7,570 nt of DNA from CAZMGB01 sp964565775 (GTDB taxonomy: Bacteria; Chloroflexota; Dehalococcoidia; DSTF01; JALHUB01). Below are positions 4,670 through 7,570 of the stretch, piece by piece. The first letter of the stretch is position 1, and each line of letters begins with the position of its first letter. Location: NCBI GenBank assembly GCA_964565775.1, contig CAZMGB010000035.1:1-7570 (forward strand), given 5' to 3'. The notes beneath the pieces are model-generated. The model made no database searches. It had not been told where the DNA came from and worked only from the letters and a program-made list of their open reading frames with translations. Both the position numbers and the translations under genes were made by a program.

Positions 4670-5521
4670 ATGCAGACTGCCTCCGCACTGACCATCGGCA
4701 AGCGCGAGTTCGTATGGGGCCGTCGCACGTACATCATGGGCGTGCTCAACATCACCCCGGACTCGTTCTCCGGCGATGGCCTGGGAACCGACGTGGACGC
4801 CGCGGTCGCGCAGGCCCGGCGGTTCGTCGAGGAGGGAGCCGACATCCTGGACGTCGGCGGCCTATCGACTCGCCCCGGCTTCCAGGAGGTCCCACCGGAG
4901 GAGGAGACCGAGCGCGTCGTGCCCGTGATCGAGCGCGTCCTGCGCGAGACGGATGTCCCCGTCAGCATCGACAGCTACAGAGCGCCGGTGGTGCGGGCAG
5001 CGCTGGCAGCCGGCGCCCACATGGTGAACGACATCTGGGGCTTCCGCCACGACCCGGCCGTGGCCGCGCTGACTGCCGAGTTCGGCGTCCCCGCCGTGAT
5101 CATGCACAACCAGAGGGCACGCGAATTCCGCGACGTGATAGGCGACATCCGCAGCGGCCTGGAGACGAGCATCGCTCTGGCGAGCGTGGCCGGCGTCCCG
5201 AAGGGGCGGCTCGTCATCGACCCGGGCTTCGGCTTCGGCTGGACAGTGGACCAGAACCTGGAGATGCTGCGCCGCCTCTCCGAGCTGCGCGCGCTGGGCT
5301 GCCCCGTCCTCATCGGCACCTCCCGCAAGTCGCCCATCGGTGCCGTCCTGGGCCTGCCGGTGGAGGAGCGTCTGCTCGGCACGGCCGCCACCGTGGCCAT
5401 CGCCATCGCGAACGGCGCCGACATCGTGCGGGTGCATGACGTGGGGGCGATGGTGCAGGTCTGCCGCATGGCCGACGCGGTGGTGCGCGGCTGGAAAGCC
5501 AGCGATCCGGAGGGTCACTAG
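4670..5521 (+). CDS. folP: Dihydropteroate synthase
   Basis: This enzyme joins p-aminobenzoate to 6-hydroxymethyl-7,8-dihydropterin pyrophosphate to form dihydropteroate in folate synthesis; it is the sulfonamide target. The 283 residues form the complete TIM-barrel domain with the family motifs in order: GVLNITPDSFSGDG (24-37), DVGGLSTRPG (61-70), SIDSY (99-103), MVND (118-121), MHNQ (145-148), DPGFGFG (184-190), IGTSRKS (215-221) and RVHDV (254-258). The glutamate common in the GGESTRPG loop is leucine here. ATG 4670 has GGGAG about seven bases upstream. folK follows after three bases, so the two are co-transcribed and probably coupled. The product of folK is the pterin substrate of this enzyme once pyrophosphorylated. 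Confidence 0.96.
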   Translation: MQTASALTIGKREFVWGRRTYIMGVLNITPDSFSGDGLGTDVDAAVAQARRFVEEGADILDVGGLSTRPGFQEVPPEEETERVVPVIERVLRETDVPVSIDSYRAPVVRAALAAGAHMVNDIWGFRHDPAVAALTAEFGVPAVIMHNQRAREFRDVIGDIRSGLETSIALASVAGVPKGRLVIDPGFGFGWTVDQNLEMLRRLSELRALGCPVLIGTSRKSPIGAVLGLPVEERLLGTAATVAIAIANGADIVRVHDVGAMVQVCRMADAVVRGWKASDPEGH

Positions 5522-5524
5522 CCC

Positions 5525-6034
5525 ATGCCCGAACTCCCCTCCGTCTACCTGGGCCTGGGCTCCAACGTCGGAAACCGCCTGGGAAACCTGCGCATGGCGC
5601 TACGACTGCTGGCGCCGCTCTGCCGCGTGGAGGAGACCTCTTCTCTTTACGAGACCGCTCCGCTGGGTGTTGAGGCTCAGCCCCCCTTCTACAACGCCGT
5701 CTGCCGCGTCAGCACGGGCCTCGAACCCCGCGGCCTCCTGCGCCACCTCAAGAACATCGAGTTTCAGATAGGGCGGCGCCCGGGCGTCCACTGGGGACCG
5801 CGGCCCATCGACATGGATATCATTCTCTACGGCGACGCGGTGGTGGAGGAGCCAGACCTGATCGTTCCCCATCCTCGGCTCGCCGAGCGGGCGTTCGTCC
5901 TCGTGCCCCTGGCGAAGCTGGCGCCCCGGCTGCGACACCCCGTCCTGGGGGGAACGATGCAGCAGCTACTCTCGGCGGTGGGCAGTGAGGGTGTGGTCGA
6001 GGTGGCGGCTAGAAACTGGAAAGGCCAGGCTTAA
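5525..6034 (+). CDS. folK: 2-amino-4-hydroxy-6-hydroxymethyldihydropteridine pyrophosphokinase
   Basis: HPPK transfers pyrophosphate from ATP to 6-hydroxymethyl-7,8-dihydropterin, making the substrate used by FolP. The 169 residues cover the whole family with intact motifs: LGLGSNVGNR at the N-terminus (9-18), YETAPLG (42-48), FYNAV (55-59), GRRPGVHWGPRPIDMDI (83-99), where D96 and D98 correspond to the magnesium ligands, and PHPRLAERAFVLVPL (115-129). ATG 5525 comes three bases after the folP stop; the nearest ribosome-binding site, GGAGGG, lies within the end of folP about ten bases upstream. Its stop codon lies inside the left arm of a large dyad. No folB, folE or pabA/B gene is in the window. 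Confidence 0.96.
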   Translation: MPELPSVYLGLGSNVGNRLGNLRMALRLLAPLCRVEETSSLYETAPLGVEAQPPFYNAVCRVSTGLEPRGLLRHLKNIEFQIGRRPGVHWGPRPIDMDIILYGDAVVEEPDLIVPHPRLAERAFVLVPLAKLAPRLRHPVLGGTMQQLLSAVGSEGVVEVAARNWKGQA

Positions 6035-6131
6035 GCCGTTCGGTGAGCCCTCGGCCTGAGGCTTCGGCGTGAGCTCAGCCGAACGCTCGGGCCGAAGGCT
6101 CACGACGAAGCCTGGCCCCTCGCGACGCGAG
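6023..6131. repeat. Nested ~95-bp dyad between convergent genes, possible bidirectional terminator
   Basis: Three stems share nearly one centre (6070-6073): 6023-6032 with 6108-6117 (10 bp, perfect), 6043-6056 with 6090-6103 (14 bp, one mismatch) and 6063-6068 with 6078-6083 (6 bp), with TGAGCTCA in the loop. A further CTCGC/GCGAG stem lies at 6119-6131. The outer arm contains the last codons and stop of folK, and the convergent membrane-protein gene ends at 6145. The location suits a two-way terminator, but there is no T tract. A miniature repeat inserted at the end of folK is the main alternative. Confidence 0.6.
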
Positions 6132-6144
6132 CAGCTTGCAGTTA

Positions 6145-6375
6145 CTAGGCGGCGCCCAGCTCTCCTTCCTCGCCCTCCAGCTCGGGGAGCTCAGGCTCGC
6201 TCGTGAGCAACGTCCATCCCACCCAGAAGGCGAGCGCGGAAACGGCAGCGACGGCGGCCATCACAGGCAGGGCCACCGCCATGTAGCTGCGGCGGGCGGC
6301 CCCGTAGAGGAAGATGAGCATTTCCAGCACGGCCACTGCCATGATGATCATGCCCGTCGACTGGGACCTATCCAT
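6145..6375 (-). CDS. Small membrane protein with two predicted helices, unknown function
   Basis: I do not recognise this family. From ATG 6375 the product has 76 residues: a short polar start, a hydrophobic stretch MIIMAVAVLEMLIFLYG, the basic turn AARRS, a second hydrophobic stretch running from YMAVALP through FWVGWTLL, and an acidic tail SEPELPELEGEEGELGAA. By the positive-inside rule the AARRS loop is probably cytoplasmic and both ends outside. I prefer ATG 6375, with GGAGG 11 bases upstream, over GTG 6387, which overlaps that site. It is the second gene after the Trm112-like gene, 81 bases on, and reads toward folK. Hydrophobic profile and an organised start make a real gene likely. Confidence 0.65.
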   Translation of the reverse strand: MDRSQSTGMIIMAVAVLEMLIFLYGAARRSYMAVALPVMAAVAAVSALAFWVGWTLLTSEPELPELEGEEGELGAA

Positions 6376-6456
6376 GTCTCTAGACACCTCCAGGGGTTCT
6401 CCCTTCGTCCATCGCCTGTCTGCCGCGGGTCGGGCCTTTCGCGCCCAGGCGCGCCT

Positions 6457-6648
6457 CTATTCGGCGGCCTTGCGAAGCTCCGGCGGCAGGAGGTTGGGGA
6501 TGCTGTCCTCTATCGGGTAGCGCTCATCGCACTTGGCACAGTGGAGAGATCCCTCGATGACCTCCGTGTCGGTCTCCTTGTCGGCAGTGAGCTCCAGGCT
6601 GCCCTTGCATACAGGACAGGCCAGGATCTCCATCAGATCCTTGCGCAT
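6457..6648 (-). CDS. Trm112-like zinc-binding protein (UPF0434/YcaR type)
   Basis: A 63-residue protein of the Trm112p-like family. Its two CxxC pairs, CPVC (11-14) and CAKC (37-40), would bind one zinc ion, and the family tail YPIEDSIPNLLPPE (44-57) is intact. It opens MRKDLMEILACPVCKG, typical of bacterial members, and has the normal length. Eukaryotic and archaeal Trm112 activates several methyltransferases acting on tRNA, rRNA and release factors; the bacterial partner is generally not established, so its role here is open. ATG 6648 has GGAG eight bases upstream. A near-consensus promoter lies about 70 bases before it, with the small membrane protein gene downstream on the same transcript. 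Confidence 0.93.
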   Translation of the reverse strand: MRKDLMEILACPVCKGSLELTADKETDTEVIEGSLHCAKCDERYPIEDSIPNLLPPELRKAAE

Positions 6649-6678
6649 TTCCCAACTCCGCGCGCTCGATGCGCATCA

Positions 6679-6710
6679 CACGCCAAGAGATATCCGCATC
6701 TCCCGGCGTG
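6679..6710 (-). promoter_or_regulatory. Hairpin in the leader of the Trm112-like gene
   Basis: CACGCC (6679-6684) pairs with GGCGTG (6705-6710), enclosing AGAGAT/ATCTC complementary segments, giving an extended stem within the roughly 65-base leader. It lies right after the predicted transcription start near 6714. No function is recognised. Confidence 0.35.
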
Positions 6711-6720
6711 AGCTTCGGCC

Positions 6721-6749
6721 ATTGTACGGCCGGGTCGGGCCGTTGTCAA
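6721..6749 (-). promoter_or_regulatory. Near-consensus promoter of the Trm112-like operon
   Basis: On the minus strand TTGACA (6749-6744, perfect) and TACAAT (6726-6721, five of six) are separated by exactly 17 bases. Predicted start is near 6714. The best housekeeping promoter in the window; it reads away from the tRNA promoter. Confidence 0.75.
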
Positions 6750-6929
6750 CGGCGCGCATGCCAACCGGGAACATGTGAGCGGACGTGCCCCGCTGCCGCG
6801 ACGGCCGGCCGCAGAAGCCGAGCCCTCTCGTCGCTGCCCTTGTCGCGCTGGCGGCCGCGAAAGGGCGCCTGCCCTCCCGAGCAATGGCGATCGGTACGCG
6901 GAGGAGACATACTCACCAGGCAAAGCGCC
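6750..6929. other. Intergenic stretch with no supported gene
   Basis: Between the divergent promoters of the Trm112-like operon and the tRNA operon I see no convincing coding region on either strand. The open frames here lack ribosome-binding sites and recognisable motifs, and several run into tRNA genes. The GGAGGAG near 6900 precedes no open frame I can support. No clear repeat or RNA gene was found. Confidence 0.5.
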
Positions 6930-6959
6930 TTGACTTTGATCTTCACAGCCGTCTATACT
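6930..6959 (+). promoter_or_regulatory. Strong predicted promoter of the tRNA-tuf operon
   Basis: TTGACT (6930-6935) and TATACT (6954-6959) are 18 bases apart, each matching consensus at five of six positions. Transcription would start near 6966, leaving a leader of about 115 bases before the first tRNA. A strong promoter is expected for tRNA and EF-Tu genes. Confidence 0.7.
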
Positions 6960-6973
6960 ACATTCGCACCGAG

Positions 6974-6999
6974 CCCCGATCTGTCGGGGGCCTAATTTT
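6974..6999 (+). terminator. Terminator-like hairpin in the tRNA operon leader
   Basis: CCCCGA (6974-6979) and TCGGGG (6984-6989) form a 6-bp GC-rich stem with a 4-base loop; after six bases comes TTTT, within TAATTTTGTTA. The gap between stem and T tract is larger than in a standard intrinsic terminator. It lies just after the predicted start, so it may be an attenuator or simply leader structure. Confidence 0.35.
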
Positions 7000-7082
7000 G
7001 TTACGGCCCAAGGGGGCTCCCGCCAGCCAGGGAGCGACTCGGTCGGCCGGCCCAGGGCAGGCACCGGGGCCGGTCCGGAGAG

Positions 7083-7158
7083 GCCCGAGTGGCGCAATGG
7101 CAGCGCAACCGACTTGTAATCGGTAGGTTGGTGGGTTCGAATCCCCCCTCGGGCTCCA
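7083..7158 (+). tRNA. tRNA-Thr (anticodon UGU)
   Basis: A 76-base cloverleaf with encoded CCA. Acceptor stem GCCCGAG/CTCGGGC, D stem GCGC/GCGC, anticodon stem ACCGA/TCGGT with loop CTTGTAA (anticodon TGT, reads ACA), and T loop TTCGAAT. The T stem GTGGG/CCCCC has one U-C mismatch at its second pair. It is the first tRNA of the cluster and corresponds to E. coli thrU. Confidence 0.93.
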
Positions 7159-7263
7159 GAGTGGAGGCTGCAGGCTAGAGGCCGGAGGCTAGAAGTCAGA
7201 GGTTGGATGGTGGATGAGGAGTTGCTCCAACTCCCAGCCTCCAATCTCCTGCTTGCAGATCGC
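7159..7263 (+). repeat. First 105-nt inter-tRNA spacer, purine-rich then pyrimidine-rich
   Basis: GGAGGCT occurs at 7163-7169 and 7184-7190, and its complement AGCCTCC at 7236-7242. Inside, GGAGTTG (7218-7224) pairs with CAACTCC (7228-7234). The transcript would fold into a long imperfect hairpin between the two mature tRNAs. It shares GGAGGYTAGAAG with the next spacer. Confidence 0.5.
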
Positions 7264-7351
7264 GCCGGGGTGGGTGAGTGGCTAAAACCAGCGGTCTGTA
7301 AAATCGCCGCCCTGACGGGCTACGCAGGTTCGAATCCTGCCCCCGGCACCA
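7264..7351 (+). tRNA. tRNA-Tyr (anticodon GUA)
   Basis: An 88-base type II tRNA with encoded CCA. Acceptor stem GCCGGGG/CCCCGGC, anticodon stem GCGGT/ATCGC (one G-U) with loop CTGTAAA (anticodon GTA), long variable arm with GCCC/GGGC stem, and T arm GCAGG-TTCGAAT-CCTGC. The long variable arm is normal for bacterial tRNA-Tyr. It corresponds to E. coli tyrU. Confidence 0.95.
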
Positions 7352-7456
7352 TACAGGAGGTTAGAAGCTGAGAGACAGGGCCTGGAGGCTCAGAGTACGA
7401 GCAGTTCGCTCGAGAGTACCCGCCTCCACGCTCCGACATCCGGCTCCCAGATACCT
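7352..7456 (+). repeat. Second 105-nt inter-tRNA spacer with hairpin
   Basis: GGAGGC (7384-7389) pairs with GCCTCC (7422-7427), enclosing GTACGAGC (7395-7402) with GCTC (7408-7411) and GTAC (7416-7419). Like the first spacer it starts purine-rich and ends pyrimidine-rich, and it has exactly the same length. E. coli has a glycine tRNA at this point; none can be folded here. Confidence 0.5.
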
Positions 7457-7532
7457 GCCCACGTAGCTCAGTCGGTAGAGCACGTTCTTGGTAAGAACGG
7501 GGTCACCGGTTCGAATCCGGTCGTGGGCTCCA
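7457..7532 (+). tRNA. tRNA-Thr (anticodon GGU)
   Basis: A 76-base cloverleaf with encoded CCA. Acceptor stem GCCCACG/CGTGGGC, D arm GCTC/GAGC, anticodon stem CGTTC/GAACG with loop TTGGTAA (anticodon GGT, reads ACC and ACU), and T arm ACCGG-TTCGAAT-CCGGT, all fully paired. It is the counterpart of E. coli thrT and lies 21 bases before the partial coding sequence. Confidence 0.96.
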
Positions 7533-7553
7533 AATTGAAGGAGGGCATGGGAC

Positions 7554-7570
7554 ATGGCCAAGCCGAAATT
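7554..7570 (+). CDS. tuf: Start of a probable elongation factor Tu gene (cut by window end)
   Basis: Only the codons for MAKPK and two bases of a sixth (TT, so F or L) are present. GGAGGG at 7540-7545 sits eight bases before ATG 7554, good spacing; another ATG at 7547 is too close to it. EF-Tu commonly begins MAKxKFxRxKPHxNxGT, and in E. coli tufB follows exactly this Thr-Tyr-(Gly)-Thr tRNA cluster. The identity rests on five residues and gene order, so it is probable, not proven. It should be co-transcribed with the tRNAs. Confidence 0.65.

Noticed and set aside
4714..5439. 241-residue plus-strand and 218-residue minus-strand frames over folP
   Set aside because: Arginine- or histidine-rich shadow frames over a well-supported folP.
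6633..7244. 203-residue minus-strand open frame
   Set aside because: It runs antisense through tRNA-Thr; its GGIRTHQPTDYKSVALPLRH segment is the well-known false protein from tRNA antisense.
7352..7456. A tRNA-Gly between tRNA-Tyr and tRNA-Thr as in E. coli
   Set aside because: No acceptor pairing, TTCGA-type T arm or glycine anticodon arm could be folded here.
7361..7561. 66-residue minus-strand open frame with RIRTGDPVLTKNVLYRLSYVG
   Set aside because: Antisense translation of tRNA-Thr(GGU), a classic annotation artefact.

Overview
The window is GC-rich bacterial chromosome. Genes are tightly packed, GTG/TTG candidate starts occur near ATG starts, and palindromic repeats sit between genes. 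The gene set (free-standing NIL protein, MoaD-like sulfur carrier, zinc-ribbon threonine synthase, three-cysteine Rrf2 regulator, RAYT with REP sequences) resembles what I associate with Chloroflexota, Dehalococcoidia in particular. That placement is an inference from gene content; no rRNA or complete marker gene is present.

Left part, minus strand (about 44-4600): read in the direction of transcription, the order is a threonine-synthase-like PLP enzyme (4427-3177), a NIL-domain protein (3143-2901), a REP array (2886-2678), a RAYT transposase (2664-2116), a MoaD/ThiS-like sulfur carrier (2126-1833), then, after a promoter-bearing gap, an Rrf2 regulator (1505-1068) and cysteine synthase (1056-112). 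A cluster of GTAG-type repeats follows cysK. The cellular genes suggest sulfur amino acid synthesis: a carrier that can hold sulfide as a thiocarboxylate, a sulfur-associated NIL domain, and two PLP enzymes acting on activated serine or homoserine. The carrier has a six-residue tail after its Gly-Gly, so it probably needs proteolytic maturation. The RAYT and its repeats appear to have been inserted into this run, and the RAYT gene itself contains a copy of the repeat.

Middle, plus strand (4610-6034): a promoter divergent from the thrC promoter drives folP and folK, two consecutive steps of folate synthesis. The end of folK lies in a roughly 95-bp nested dyad separating it from convergent genes.

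Right-centre, minus strand (6145-6749): a near-consensus promoter drives a Trm112-like zinc protein and then a small two-helix membrane protein of unknown role.

Right end, plus strand (6930-7570): a strong promoter precedes tRNA-Thr(UGU), tRNA-Tyr(GUA), tRNA-Thr(GGU) and the first codons of what is probably an EF-Tu gene. This is the order of the E. coli thrU-tyrU-glyT-thrT-tufB operon without the glycine tRNA. The two inter-tRNA spacers are both 105 nt and resemble each other.
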